From: Vreelandella halophila
GTDB taxonomy: Bacteria; Pseudomonadota; Gammaproteobacteria; Pseudomonadales; Oleiphilaceae
DNA: 64,000 bases
Direction: 5' to 3'
Assembly: GCF_009856365.1 (NCBI RefSeq)
Contig: NZ_WMEX01000002.1
Coordinates: forward strand, 62,001 to 126,000
Shown here piece by piece: positions 1 through 8,334 of this stretch. Under the pieces are notes generated by a model. It had not been told where the DNA came from. It made no database searches and saw only the letters and a program-made list of their open reading frames with translations. Positions within the stretch are counted from its first letter, which is position 1. Every line of letters begins with the position of its first letter. Both the position numbers and the translations under genes were made by a program.

Positions 1-2279
1 GTCAGACGCTCGAACTGGTCCAGGTTGCGCCACAGCTCCGGCAGCCGCACCAGGATATCCACCTCATCCCGCACGCCCTCCGGCCGGTAGGTGGACAGTA
101 CCAGGCCGTTGGTCACCAGCCGGACCACATTGCCCACGCTGACCACATCGGCCCCGAAGCGCGATGCCGCCTCACGGTCCACGTCGATCTGCCACTCGAT
201 GCCGGGCAGGCTGCGGTCATCCTCAACATCCACGAAACCGCCCACTTCCTCCATGGTCGCTCTTATCCGATCCGTGGCCGTATCCAGCTTCTGTTCACCC
301 ACACCGCGCACCTGAAGCTCCACGGGCTTGCCCTGGCCGGGCCCCTGTTGCTGCTGCCGGAATTCCAGCTTGATGCCTGGAATATCCCGGGTGCGCTCCT
401 GCAGATCCGCCAGGATACGGCTGGCCGGGCGGCGCTTCTCCCAGTCGACCAGCTGGAACTGGATGGTGCCAATCACATCGGGTGCCATCTGGTCCCCGGC
501 GCTGGCCCGGGAACGGGCGTACAGCGCCTCGACCTCCCGGAGCCCGTACATCCGTTTCTCCACTTCCCGGACAATGGCGTCGCGTTCGTACACGGACAGG
601 TCGCCACGGGCCCGGATGTGCACCTGGGCGGAATCCGGCTCCACGTCCGGAAAGAACTCAACGCCATGATTGAAGGCCCCGTAGGCGCCATAGATGCCAG
701 CCATGGCCACCAGGAGCAGCAGAAGGGTACGGCCGGGCCAGGTCAGGGAGCGGTCCAGCAGCCGCCGATACGCCTGACCAAAACGGCTCGGCCGGTTATC
801 GCCGCCTTTCGCGCGCCCGCCACTGACTCCACCCAGTATGGGCAGGAAGATCAGTGCCATGACCAGTGACATGAGCAGACAGAGGATCACCGTGATCGGC
901 AGGAACTTCATGAATTCGCCCACCACCCCGGGCCAGAACAGCAGCGGGATGAACACCGCCAGGGTGGTGGCCGTCGAGGCGATGACCGGCCAGGCCATGC
1001 GGATGGCGGCCTCGGCCCAGGCCTCGCGCGGCGGCATGCCCGACAGGCGGTTCCGGTCCGCCAGTTCCGACACCACGATGGCGCCGTCCACCAGCATGCC
1101 GGCGACCAGGATCAGGCTGAACAAAACCACAATATTGAGGGTATAGCCCAGCAGCCAGATCAGGAGGATACCCGAAAGGAAGGCACCTGGAATGGTCAGG
1201 CCCACCAGCAGCGCCGAACGTGGGCCCATGACGGCCACCACGATGACCAGCACCAGCACGATGGCCGTCAGGACGTTGTTGAGCAGGTCGGAAAGGATGT
1301 CATTGACCTCGTCCGACTGGTCCATGATGGTGGTGATCCGCACCGCATCGGGCAGCCGCTCGCGCGCCTGATCCATCAGGTGCTGGACCTTCTGGACAGT
1401 CTCGATGATGTTGGCGCCTGTGCGCTTGGAGATTTCCAGGACCACTGCAGGTTCGCCGTTGATGCGCGCAAAACCCTCCGGATCCTTGAAGGTGCGCTGG
1501 AGGGTGGCCACGTCCCCGAAGGTGACCACGGAATCATCCGCCACCTTCAGGGGCATGGACATGACATCCTCCAGGGTCTCGACCACCCCGGGCACCTTGA
1601 GGGCCATGCGGCCGGCGCCGGTATCCAGACTGCCGGCCGCCACCAGCTGGTTGTTGCGGGCCACCCGGTTACCCAGGGTGGCGTAGTCGATCCCGTAGCT
1701 GTCCAGAACCTGCGGATCCACGACCACCTCGACCATGTCCTCCCGGTCACCGGCGATCTCCACTTCCAGAACTTCCGGAATCCCCTCCATCTCGTTCTGG
1801 AGATCCCGCGCCATACGGATCAGTTCCGGCTCGGACAGTGGACCGGAAAGACCAATGGTCAGCACCGGGAAGAGCCCCACGTTGACCTCGTTCACGCGCG
1901 GCTCCTCGGCTTCCGAAGGAAGATCCGCCCGGGCAATGTCCACCTTTTCGCGCACATCCTGAAGCGCCTGATCGGCGTCAAAGCCGGCGTCGAATTCCAG
2001 CATGACCGAAGCATGGCCCTCACTGGCCGTCGAGCTCATCTCCTCGACACCTTCCAGCGAGCGCAGTTCCTGTTCCATCGGGCGGACCAGCAGCCGTTCC
2101 CCATCCTCCGGGCTGACGCCCTCCAGCGCCATTGAGACGTAGATCATGGGGATGGGGATATCGGGATTGGCTTCCCTGGGTATGGTCTGGAAGGCCACTA
2201 TTCCCGCCACCACAAGGAAGATCAGGGTCAGTATGGTGGTGCGTGCGCGGTCCAGGGCCGCGTTGATGAGGCCACGCAT
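1..2279 (-). CDS. RND-family efflux pump permease (AcrB/HAE1 type), C-terminus beyond window
   Basis: Inner-membrane proton-driven multidrug efflux subunit; about 759 N-terminal residues of a family usually around 1,030 long are visible, so the end is missing only because the window starts here. It begins MRGLINAALDRARTTIL with TM1 at about residues 12-32, followed by the first porter loop and a run of hydrophobic helices near residues 330-480. The TM4 proton-relay motif reads GMLVDGAIVV near residue 394, with one Asp and a Gly where AcrB has a second Asp. The ATG lies two bases after the stop of the membrane fusion gene, so the two are surely co-transcribed and form a pump together. Family assignment is firm; the substrate cannot be inferred. 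Confidence 0.93.
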   Translation of the reverse strand, partial: MRGLINAALDRARTTILTLIFLVVAGIVAFQTIPREANPDIPIPMIYVSMALEGVSPEDGERLLVRPMEQELRSLEGVEEMSSTASEGHASVMLEFDAGFDADQALQDVREKVDIARADLPSEAEEPRVNEVNVGLFPVLTIGLSGPLSEPELIRMARDLQNEMEGIPEVLEVEIAGDREDMVEVVVDPQVLDSYGIDYATLGNRVARNNQLVAAGSLDTGAGRMALKVPGVVETLEDVMSMPLKVADDSVVTFGDVATLQRTFKDPEGFARINGEPAVVLEISKRTGANIIETVQKVQHLMDQARERLPDAVRITTIMDQSDEVNDILSDLLNNVLTAIVLVLVIVVAVMGPRSALLVGLTIPGAFLSGILLIWLLGYTLNIVVLFSLILVAGMLVDGAIVVSELADRNRLSGMPPREAWAEAAIRMAWPVIASTATTLAVFIPLLFWPGVVGEFMKFLPITVILCLLMSLVMALIFLPILGGVSGGRAKGGDNRPSRFGQAYRRLLDRSLTWPGRTLLLLLVAMAGIYGAYGAFNHGVEFFPDVEPDSAQVHIRARGDLSVYERDAIVREVEKRMYGLREVEALYARSRASAGDQMAPDVIGTIQFQLVDWEKRRPASRILADLQERTRDIPGIKLEFRQQQQGPGQGKPVELQVRGVGEQKLDTATDRIRATMEEVGGFVDVEDDRSLPGIEWQIDVDREAASRFGADVVSVGNVVRLVTNGLVLSTYRPEGVRDEVDILVRLPELWRNLDQFERL

Positions 2280-2281
2280 GC

Positions 2282-3364
2282 TCAGTCCCCGTTCCCGCCG
2301 GCAGCGACCGGTGTGACCTGCTCACCTTCACGGACAAAACCAGCGCCGCGGGTGATCAGTCGTGTGCGCAGCGGCAGGCCGGTCACCCAGGCGCCATCAT
2401 CATCGGTACTCAGAAGCCGTACCGGGGTGAACACCACTTCGTTGTCGGCGGAGACATGGCGGACACCCAGACGGCCCGCATCATTGAGCCTGAGATGTGC
2501 CGGGGAAAGGCGGGTGGCCAGTTCCGGCGCCAGGCCGATGCGCAGCGTGGCGCTGGAACCGGCCACACGCCAGTGGTCGGGATTGGGCACGGCAGCCTCA
2601 ATGCGGAAGCTTCGGGTCTCCGGATGCGCGGAGTTGGCAATGAAAGACAGATTGCCACTGAGCTCCCGCCCATCAAGCAGCTCCACCCGCACGGACTGGC
2701 CATTGGCGAGTTTTCCGGCCTTCTGTTGGGGAACCCGGCCACTGACCTTCAGGCGTCGGGTCTGCACCAACTCCGCAAGGGGGTCGCCGGGCTGGAGCTC
2801 GTCCCCGATCTCGGCTTCATGGCTGTTGATGCTGCCGTCGAACGGCGCCTGGGGCGTGAGGTCATCAAGGGCAATCCGGGCCTGTTCCAGTTCCGCCCCG
2901 GCCGCTGCCATTTCAGCACGCCGCGCCAGGTACTCGGACTGGGAGGCCAGATCCGCGCCACGCAGCCGGGAGGCAGCCTCGACGTCCGTACGGGCACGCT
3001 CCAGTTCCGCTCGTGCCTTTTCCAGCTGCTCCTCCCGATCCTCCTCGGAAAGCCGGGCGATGCGATCGCCTTTGGCGAGCTCGGCACCGAGAGGCTCAAG
3101 GCTCTCCAACTGTGCTGCGATGCGACTTCGGATCACCACGGTGCGCCAGGGCTCAACCTGGCCCTGGATCACAACTTCCGGCTGGAAAGGCGTGGCCAGA
3201 CGCTCGCTCACCTCAACCCGGGAAATGATTGGCTCTGACTCCTCGTAGGGATCCTCCATGTTGCTGGCACTGCGGCGGACATCCCCGCTGAGCAGCCAGA
3301 GCACCAGAAGGATGACCAGCGCAATCGCCATTGCCACCGGCCCCCGGGGGATTCTGTTGATCAT
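2282..3364 (-). CDS. RND efflux periplasmic adaptor (membrane fusion protein)
   Basis: 360-residue HlyD/AcrA-type adaptor that links the inner-membrane pump to an outer-membrane channel. It has an N-terminal hydrophobic anchor (about residues 9-26), a lipoyl half motif (VVIQGQVEPWRTVVIRSRIA), a Glu/Ala/Arg-rich coiled-coil hairpin (about 100-165), the second lipoyl half (QAPFDGSINSHEAEIGD) and a beta-barrel and membrane-proximal domain. The ATG overlaps the stop of the TetR-type gene by 4 bp and the pump gene follows after 2 bp, giving a three-gene operon. No outer-membrane factor gene is in the window. An N-terminal membrane anchor rather than a lipobox is visible. Confidence 0.93.
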   Translation of the reverse strand: MINRIPRGPVAMAIALVILLVLWLLSGDVRRSASNMEDPYEESEPIISRVEVSERLATPFQPEVVIQGQVEPWRTVVIRSRIAAQLESLEPLGAELAKGDRIARLSEEDREEQLEKARAELERARTDVEAASRLRGADLASQSEYLARRAEMAAAGAELEQARIALDDLTPQAPFDGSINSHEAEIGDELQPGDPLAELVQTRRLKVSGRVPQQKAGKLANGQSVRVELLDGRELSGNLSFIANSAHPETRSFRIEAAVPNPDHWRVAGSSATLRIGLAPELATRLSPAHLRLNDAGRLGVRHVSADNEVVFTPVRLLSTDDDGAWVTGLPLRTRLITRGAGFVREGEQVTPVAAGGNGD

Positions 3365-4014
3365 TGAGCTACCTCCCTTCCCTGGACCGGATCCGGCCCT
3401 GTCAGGCCAGCGACGATGAATTCCACCACATGCTCAAAATAGGCCTCGAGACTGGGGGTCCCATGGCGCTCCGGGCCCAGGCCGCCGGCGGCAATACGTT
3501 CCATAACGCCCTGAAAGATGGCATCCACGCCCCAGAACAGGCCCTCAATGGGTTTGTCCGGTACTTCGCCGGCTTCGATGGCAGCCCGGACCAGCTCATG
3601 GAACAACACCTGGTAGTCCCGGTCCAGAGCCTCCATGGCCGCGCGTTCGTCTTCTCCCAGGCGGGCCTGGAGTTCGGGGCGGTCGCAATGCAGACACAGC
3701 TGGACATCCACGGGGTGGGCCTGCATCAGGGCAAAGGCTTCGTGCAGGACGCGCCGGATGCTCTTCAGAGGGGTTCCGGCCGGCTCCAGGGCACGGTAAT
3801 GGGCCAGACAGTCACGGGAGAAACGCAGGGCAAGGCGGGCATAGATGCTCTCCTTGCTGCTGAAGTGCTTGTAGACCGTACCCTTGGCGACACCGGCATG
3901 CTGGGCGAGCTGGGCGATGGTAACGCGCTCCCAGCCGCTGTCGCGGAACAGTGACAGAGCCGTATCCAGCAGCAGGGTTTCCCGCTGCTGGAAGAGTTCA
4001 TCCTGATAGCGCAC
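3361..4014 (-). CDS. TetR/AcrR-family transcriptional repressor of the efflux operon
   Basis: 217-residue regulator with an N-terminal TetR helix-turn-helix (about residues 15-60, containing VTIAQLAQHAGVAKGTVYKHF) and an all-helical ligand-binding C-terminal domain. The start is GTG, preceded by an AAGGAG ribosome binding site about 8 bases upstream. It is the first gene of the regulator-adaptor-pump operon and its stop overlaps the adaptor start. The promoter in front contains two palindromic candidate operators, so autorepression relieved by a pump substrate is the simplest reading. The ligand is unknown. Confidence 0.93.
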   Translation of the reverse strand: MRYQDELFQQRETLLLDTALSLFRDSGWERVTIAQLAQHAGVAKGTVYKHFSSKESIYARLALRFSRDCLAHYRALEPAGTPLKSIRRVLHEAFALMQAHPVDVQLCLHCDRPELQARLGEDERAAMEALDRDYQVLFHELVRAAIEAGEVPDKPIEGLFWGVDAIFQGVMERIAAGGLGPERHGTPSLEAYFEHVVEFIVAGLTGPDPVQGREVAQ

Positions 4015-4033
4015 CGGTGTCGGACTCCTTTAG

Positions 4034-4064
4034 TGACCAGCGGTCATTGTATGACCGGAAGTCA
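4034..4064 (-). promoter_or_regulatory. Two candidate TetR operators overlapping the efflux promoter
   Basis: A perfect palindrome TGACC-AGC-GGTCA lies at 4034-4046 and a one-mismatch copy TGACC-GGA-AGTCA at 4052-4064, 18 bp apart centre to centre. The first sits just downstream of the -10, abutting it, and the second fills most of the spacer between -35 and -10. Spacing and position are typical of TetR-family autoregulation; the link to the adjacent repressor is inference. Confidence 0.75.
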
Positions 4065-4074
4065 CAGCCGGCAA
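4046..4074 (-). promoter_or_regulatory. Sigma-70 promoter of the tetR-adaptor-pump operon
   Basis: On the minus strand, TTGCCG (plus-strand 4069-4074) and TACAAT (4046-4051) are separated by exactly 17 bp. Transcription would start just before the first palindromic operator and the AAGGAG ribosome binding site of the repressor gene. Confidence 0.65.
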
Positions 4075-4098
4075 GCAGCCCCGACCGGGGCATTGGAG

Positions 4099-4764
4099 TC
4101 ACTGACTGCCGGGTTGCCAGCTCTGGATGGCTTCATAGGTGTCCGCCACGGTATCGGCGTCAAAGGGCTTCTGGATCAGCCCGGCAAGGCGGCCGTTCGG
4201 GGAGATGATCGACAGGTGGGCGCTGTGCTCGACCACAGGGTTGCCGTTGGCATCCGTACTGTGGGTGAAGGTGGCGTTGAGATCCGCGGCCAGGCTTCTC
4301 AGGGTTTCGAGGTCGCCTGTGAGGCCCCGGAAATCGTCCCCGAAGAAAGTGACGTAGCGGCTCAGGGCTTCCGGTGTATCCCTTTCCGGATCCGCAGTGA
4401 TCATAAGGAACTGGGGCTCCGTAGCCCGGTCCGAAATGCGGCTGTCTGCCTTGGAGAGTGTTGCCATGGTGGTCGGGCAGATGTCCGGACAATGGGTGAA
4501 GCCCAGAAAGGCCAGCGTCCACTGGCCGCGGAGGATGGACTCATCCACCGTGTTGCCCTGTTCATCGACAAGGGAAAAATCAGCAATCGCGCGCGGCTTG
4601 TCATAAAGGTAGACGTTGTCCGCAGCCACCTCAGGGGGCTTGGCATTCCCGCCACTGCTGTACTGGGAGCCCAGCCAGACGTTGTAGATGGTCAGTGCCA
4701 TCACACCGGCCGCGACCATGAAAAGGATGATGACGGTAATGGCGATGTTGCGGTTCTGGGACAT
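4099..4764 (-). CDS. SCO1/SenC copper chaperone for cytochrome c oxidase
   Basis: 221-residue membrane-anchored thioredoxin-fold protein that helps assemble the CuA centre of the aa3 oxidase. One N-terminal membrane helix (about residues 8-28) is followed by a periplasmic domain with the copper-binding CPDIC pair (Cys92, Cys96) and the distal His183 (HSAHLSII). Its start overlaps the ctaB stop by one base, making it the last gene of the surf1-ctaA-ctaB-sco run. All ligands of the family are present. Confidence 0.95.
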   Translation of the reverse strand: MSQNRNIAITVIILFMVAAGVMALTIYNVWLGSQYSSGGNAKPPEVAADNVYLYDKPRAIADFSLVDEQGNTVDESILRGQWTLAFLGFTHCPDICPTTMATLSKADSRISDRATEPQFLMITADPERDTPEALSRYVTFFGDDFRGLTGDLETLRSLAADLNATFTHSTDANGNPVVEHSAHLSIISPNGRLAGLIQKPFDADTVADTYEAIQSWQPGSQ

Positions 4765-5666
4765 CAGATCTCCGGGAAGCGGACAAAGTGGTCAACCAGC
4801 AGGACGACAAACAGCAGCATCAGGTAGGTGATGGAATACTTGAACGTATCCAGCGCGACACGCCGGTCATCCCCCCACCACAGCCGAAACGCGTACTGCA
4901 GGAAACGCAGCCCGAGCAGGGTGGCGCCGACCAGATAGATCATGCCGGACATACCGGTCGCTACGGGCAGCAGGCTCACGGCGAACAGCATGAAGGTGTA
5001 GAGCAGGATATGCAGTTCGGTAAAACGGTTGCCATGGGTAACCGGGAGCATGGGAATATCCACCTGGGCGTATTCCTCCTTGCGATGAATCGCCAGGGCC
5101 CAGAAGTGGGGCGGCGTCCAGGCAAAGATGATCAGCACCAGCAGCAGGGCATTGGGGTCCACGGTTCCGGTTACGGCGGTCCAGCCCAGAAGGGGCGGCA
5201 TGGCACCAGCAAGCCCGCCGATAACGATGTTCTGGGGGGTGGCGCGCTTGAGGAAGACGGTATAGATGATCGCATAGCCCACCAGCGATGCCAGCGTCAG
5301 CCAGGCGGTGATCATGTTTACCTGCCAGACGAGCACCAGCATTCCGGCAAGACCCAGGGTGGCGCTGAAGCCAAGGGCATCGGCGTTGCTCAGGCGCCCG
5401 GTGGCAACCGGCCGGCGCCGTGTACGGGCCATGCGGGCGTCGATCTCATGGTCCACAACATGGTTGATGACGGCAGCGGCGCCGGAAAGCAGGGCAATAC
5501 CCAGGTTGCCCCAGAAAACGGTGGCCAGAGACGGCAGCCCGGGCTCAGCGACCAGCATGCCGATGATGACGGTCATCAGCATCAGTGCGACTACCTTCGG
5601 CTTGGTCAGCTCAAGATAGTCGCGCCATGTAATGGCTCGTTTCGCGGATGCGGTATTGTCACTCAT
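4764..5666 (-). CDS. ctaB: Protoheme IX farnesyltransferase (heme O synthase)
   Basis: 300-residue polytopic UbiA-family prenyltransferase that adds a farnesyl group to heme b, making heme O on the way to heme A for the aa3 oxidase. The signature NxxxDxxxD reads NHVVDHEID (Asn68, Asp72, Asp76) and is followed by ARMARTRRRPVATG. About eight or nine membrane helices are evident. It lies 15 bp after ctaA and overlaps sco, consistent with a heme A and copper assembly operon. The cyoE name is equally used; ctaB fits the context. Confidence 0.96.
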   Translation of the reverse strand: MSDNTASAKRAITWRDYLELTKPKVVALMLMTVIIGMLVAEPGLPSLATVFWGNLGIALLSGAAAVINHVVDHEIDARMARTRRRPVATGRLSNADALGFSATLGLAGMLVLVWQVNMITAWLTLASLVGYAIIYTVFLKRATPQNIVIGGLAGAMPPLLGWTAVTGTVDPNALLLVLIIFAWTPPHFWALAIHRKEEYAQVDIPMLPVTHGNRFTELHILLYTFMLFAVSLLPVATGMSGMIYLVGATLLGLRFLQYAFRLWWGDDRRVALDTFKYSITYLMLLFVVLLVDHFVRFPEI

Positions 5667-5681
5667 AGGAAATTCCGGTAT

Positions 5682-6743
5682 TCACGGATTCGAGGGCGCG
5701 ACGCGCAGTCTTTCCACCCGCACGAGGAGATTGACGAGACCCAGCAGGAGAAAGGCCCCGAATGCGTTGTGGGCCATGGCGATCGCCAACGGAACCTGGA
5801 GGAGAATGTTGAGAACACCCAGAGCAACCTGCACCAGGAGCAGCGCGAGCCCAGCACCGGCAGCGCCGGCGAGGGCGGATCCCCGTGCTCTTCGGATCAC
5901 TGCCAAGAATAACGTACCAAGGGTCACCAGAACCACCAGTGCTCCGATGCGATGACTCTGGTGGATGGCCACGCGCGCGTCGTTGCCCAGTTGACCACCC
6001 AGGTAGTTGGGCCCAACGGACTGGAAGAAATTGAACCCCTCAGCGAAATCCATCTCCGGCCAGAGCGCGCCCTGGCAGGTTGGCAGGTCGGTGCAGGCGA
6101 CCGCGGCATAGTTGGCGGCCGTCCACGCCCCGAGCGCAATCTGCAGGACCAGTAGAACCAGCCCCCCATAAAGCCAGGGCCGCATGGCCAGGACACGGGC
6201 CCGGGGTTCCGGAGGCAGATCGTCATGGCCCGTTCGACCTTCAAGACGCCTGAACAGCAGAAACATGAGGCAGAAGGTGGTAAAGCCGCCCAGCAGGTGA
6301 GCCGCTACGACCTGGGGCCAGAGGGAAAGGGTGACGGTCCAGGCACCGAAAGCCGCCTGCAACACCACGAATCCCGCCGCGAAGCTGGCCAGCCCGGCGG
6401 GTGCGCCCGCCCTGCGGTGGCGAATGCAGGCGGCGGCAATGCCAAAGATCACAAGACCCAGGGTACCGGCCGCATAGCGGTGGATCATTTCGGGCCAGCC
6501 CTTGCTGGCGTCAAAAGGGGCCTCGGGGAACCGGGCCTGCGCCTTCGCAATGGTCTCCTCACCGCTGGGGACCGTCAGATGACCGTAACAGCCGGGCCAG
6601 TCCGGGCAACCCAGGCCCGCATCCACCAGCCGGGTCCAGGCGCCGAGCAGGATCACGATCGTGGCCAGAACCAGTGCGCTGAGCGCGGCCCGGCGCAGAC
6701 GTGGGAAAGCAGTGGCCGGTGAGCGGCCCGAAGCTGTACTCAT
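5682..6743 (-). CDS. ctaA: Heme A synthase (COX15/CtaA)
   Basis: 353-residue membrane enzyme that oxidises the C8 methyl of heme O to a formyl group. It shows the CtaA opening LLGAWTRLVDAGLGCPDWPG, the HRYAAGTLG histidine region, and a second half repeating the helix bundle with HQSHRIGAL. Around eight membrane helices are seen, the usual number. It sits between a thioredoxin-like gene and ctaB in the same orientation. The Cys pair between the first helices (GLGCPDWPGCYG) marks the COX15 form with a redox-active loop. Confidence 0.95.
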   Translation of the reverse strand: MSTASGRSPATAFPRLRRAALSALVLATIVILLGAWTRLVDAGLGCPDWPGCYGHLTVPSGEETIAKAQARFPEAPFDASKGWPEMIHRYAAGTLGLVIFGIAAACIRHRRAGAPAGLASFAAGFVVLQAAFGAWTVTLSLWPQVVAAHLLGGFTTFCLMFLLFRRLEGRTGHDDLPPEPRARVLAMRPWLYGGLVLLVLQIALGAWTAANYAAVACTDLPTCQGALWPEMDFAEGFNFFQSVGPNYLGGQLGNDARVAIHQSHRIGALVVLVTLGTLFLAVIRRARGSALAGAAGAGLALLLVQVALGVLNILLQVPLAIAMAHNAFGAFLLLGLVNLLVRVERLRVAPSNP

Positions 6744-6757
6744 CGTTTTATCCGGAT

Positions 6758-7354
6758 TCAGCCAAGTGGGGAAACTTCCAGCAGATGTTCAAGGTCTTCC
6801 AGCACATCATCCCCGGAATGGCGCTGGTCGTAGCGCAGGACCAGGTTACCCATGGGGTCGACGATGAAGACGGTCGCCTCGGCATCATCCGCCGTGTATG
6901 CCGCCAGGGGATTGGCCTCCCCGGCGGAGAGCGGTACCAGCCTCCGGTCATCCGCACCCTCCGGTACACTGCCATCCCTGCTGATGAAACCACGGCGCAC
7001 GCGATTCCAGTCGCGGTGCAGGAGCTGGTGGACGCTGCCTGTGCGGTCGAGCCACTCCACGCAGGCATCACCGCAGTCTGCCGCGGTGACCAGGATCCAC
7101 CACTTGGCATCCTCGTTTTCCTGCAGGAAATGACTCCGGAAAGGCTCGCCATCCGGGTCGCGGATCCCCTGGTCGAGCACCTGTTCGTTGCCCTCAACGA
7201 ATTCGCCCTTGTTGGTGGTACTGCCCGGCATACCCCAGCCGGTATAGTACATAACCGTAGCGGCCATCAGGGGCAGGATGGCAATCAGGAACAGCAGCGC
7301 GGCCTTGCGGCGGGCGCGCCGGGTTTCCTCGTCACTGAAACTGTTCTGGCTCAC
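6758..7354 (-). CDS. Membrane-anchored thioredoxin-like protein with SCO-spaced CxxxC, cox cluster
   Basis: 198-residue protein with an Arg-rich N-terminus, one membrane helix (about residues 18-37) and a periplasmic domain. It has a CGDAC pair (Cys94, Cys98) after a hydrophobic strand WWILVTAAD, the same position and spacing as the copper-binding pair of SCO proteins. A later strand (ATVFIVDPMGNLVLRY) matches the thioredoxin-fold segment that follows, but I see no equivalent of the SCO distal His. It starts on the base directly after the surf1 stop and precedes ctaA. Such genes are common in gammaproteobacterial oxidase clusters but lack a defined role; an assembly or redox function is inference. 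Confidence 0.8.
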   Translation of the reverse strand: MSQNSFSDEETRRARRKAALLFLIAILPLMAATVMYYTGWGMPGSTTNKGEFVEGNEQVLDQGIRDPDGEPFRSHFLQENEDAKWWILVTAADCGDACVEWLDRTGSVHQLLHRDWNRVRRGFISRDGSVPEGADDRRLVPLSAGEANPLAAYTADDAEATVFIVDPMGNLVLRYDQRHSGDDVLEDLEHLLEVSPLG

Positions 7355-8065
7355 TCAGGATTCCTCATCTCGGCGAAAGCTGGTTGCGATGGTCAGAGTC
7401 AACAGCACGACTGCCAGCCCGAACCACTGCACGGCATAGCCGTAGTGGGTTGCGGCGTCCATCCGGTCCGGCGTCCAGCCAGTACGCAGCGCCCCTGGTT
7501 GCCCCTCATCCGCCAGCCGGACAGGAGCAGCGGCGACATTGGAGAGGGTTCCCCGGGCATCCGCCCGGTCCAGGCTGGCCACCCGTCTCGGCCAGCCATC
7601 CGGATTGACCGCTTCGACCCGGCCAAGCACCAGGGGCGTGGGCCAGGACCAGACATGGCCTTCAATCGTCCGCCTACCGTCGGGCGTCTCCGGGTGCGGA
7701 AGGCGGTCACGCTCCCCCGGTGCCGCAATCCAGCCCCTGTTGACCACAACCGGCCCGTCTTCGGTATGGAAGGGCTGGAGCACCTCGTAGCCGGGCCGGC
7801 CATCCCGGGTCCGGTTGTCCAGAAGCCACTGGACTTCTGGGTCATATTCACCCGAGAGCGCCACCGGCTGCCCTTCGAGGGGACGCTCGACCGGCCATTC
7901 AACAGGCCCATCGGTGTCCGACCAGCGAGCCTGGCGCTCCGCCTTGTCAAAGCCCCGGTCAAGCTGCCATACGCCCAGCCCGAGCAGCAGCGGCAGGAAC
8001 GCGATGGCAATACCCCAGATGGCCCGATTCGGCCGCCAGCGCCATTGGCTCCGGGATTCAGTCAT
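7355..8065 (-). CDS. SURF1-family cytochrome oxidase assembly protein
   Basis: 236-residue protein with the SURF1 plan: an N-terminal membrane helix (about 12-30), a periplasmic domain with VQWLLDNRTRDGRPGYEV and VVVNRGWI, and a C-terminal membrane helix (about 210-228, HYGYAVQWFGLAVVLL). It assists heme insertion into subunit I of the aa3 oxidase. It is first in the surf1 to sco run and diverges from the small DUF2909 gene, with which it shares a 45-bp intergenic region. The start has only a weak ribosome binding site. Confidence 0.93.
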   Translation of the reverse strand: MTESRSQWRWRPNRAIWGIAIAFLPLLLGLGVWQLDRGFDKAERQARWSDTDGPVEWPVERPLEGQPVALSGEYDPEVQWLLDNRTRDGRPGYEVLQPFHTEDGPVVVNRGWIAAPGERDRLPHPETPDGRRTIEGHVWSWPTPLVLGRVEAVNPDGWPRRVASLDRADARGTLSNVAAAPVRLADEGQPGALRTGWTPDRMDAATHYGYAVQWFGLAVVLLTLTIATSFRRDEES

Positions 8066-8110
8066 GCTCTGTTATAGTGATCGGGTTGTTTCAGCGTCAA
8101 GAGATTCGCC

Positions 8111-8317
8111 ATGCTCAAGTTACTGATCGTCCTCGTACTCATCGGCATCGTTGCCAGCCTGACCAGCAGTTTCTTTTTCATGATGAAGGATGAGGGCAGT
8201 CGTCACAGAACTGTGAATGGACTGATCGTCCGGGTGTCGCTGTCCGCGCTGCTGCTGGTTCTTATTGGGGTGGCGGCGATGACGGGCAATCTGCAACTGA
8301 ACGCGCCGCCCTTCTGA
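8111..8317 (+). CDS. Small twin-transmembrane protein (DUF2909 family)
   Basis: 68-residue protein of two membrane helices (about 3-24 and 41-61) joined by a short charged loop containing DEGSRHRTVNGL. Small proteins of this kind sit between coxC and surf1 in many gammaproteobacteria, encoded opposite to both, as here. The role is unknown; oxidase association is inferred only from the neighbourhood. The stop codon lies in the loop of a terminator hairpin. Confidence 0.85.
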   Translation: MLKLLIVLVLIGIVASLTSSFFFMMKDEGSRHRTVNGLIVRVSLSALLLVLIGVAAMTGNLQLNAPPF

Positions 8318-8334
8318 GCGGCGCGTCAGTTTTT
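8301..8334 (+). terminator. Rho-independent terminator spanning the DUF2909 stop codon
   Basis: A perfect 9-bp stem, ACGCGCCGC (8301-8309) with GCGGCGCGT (8318-8326), encloses an 8-base loop that ends with the TGA stop. CAG and five T residues (8330-8334) follow. The hairpin starts inside the coding sequence and the T run reaches the coxC stop on the other strand. Confidence 0.75.
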
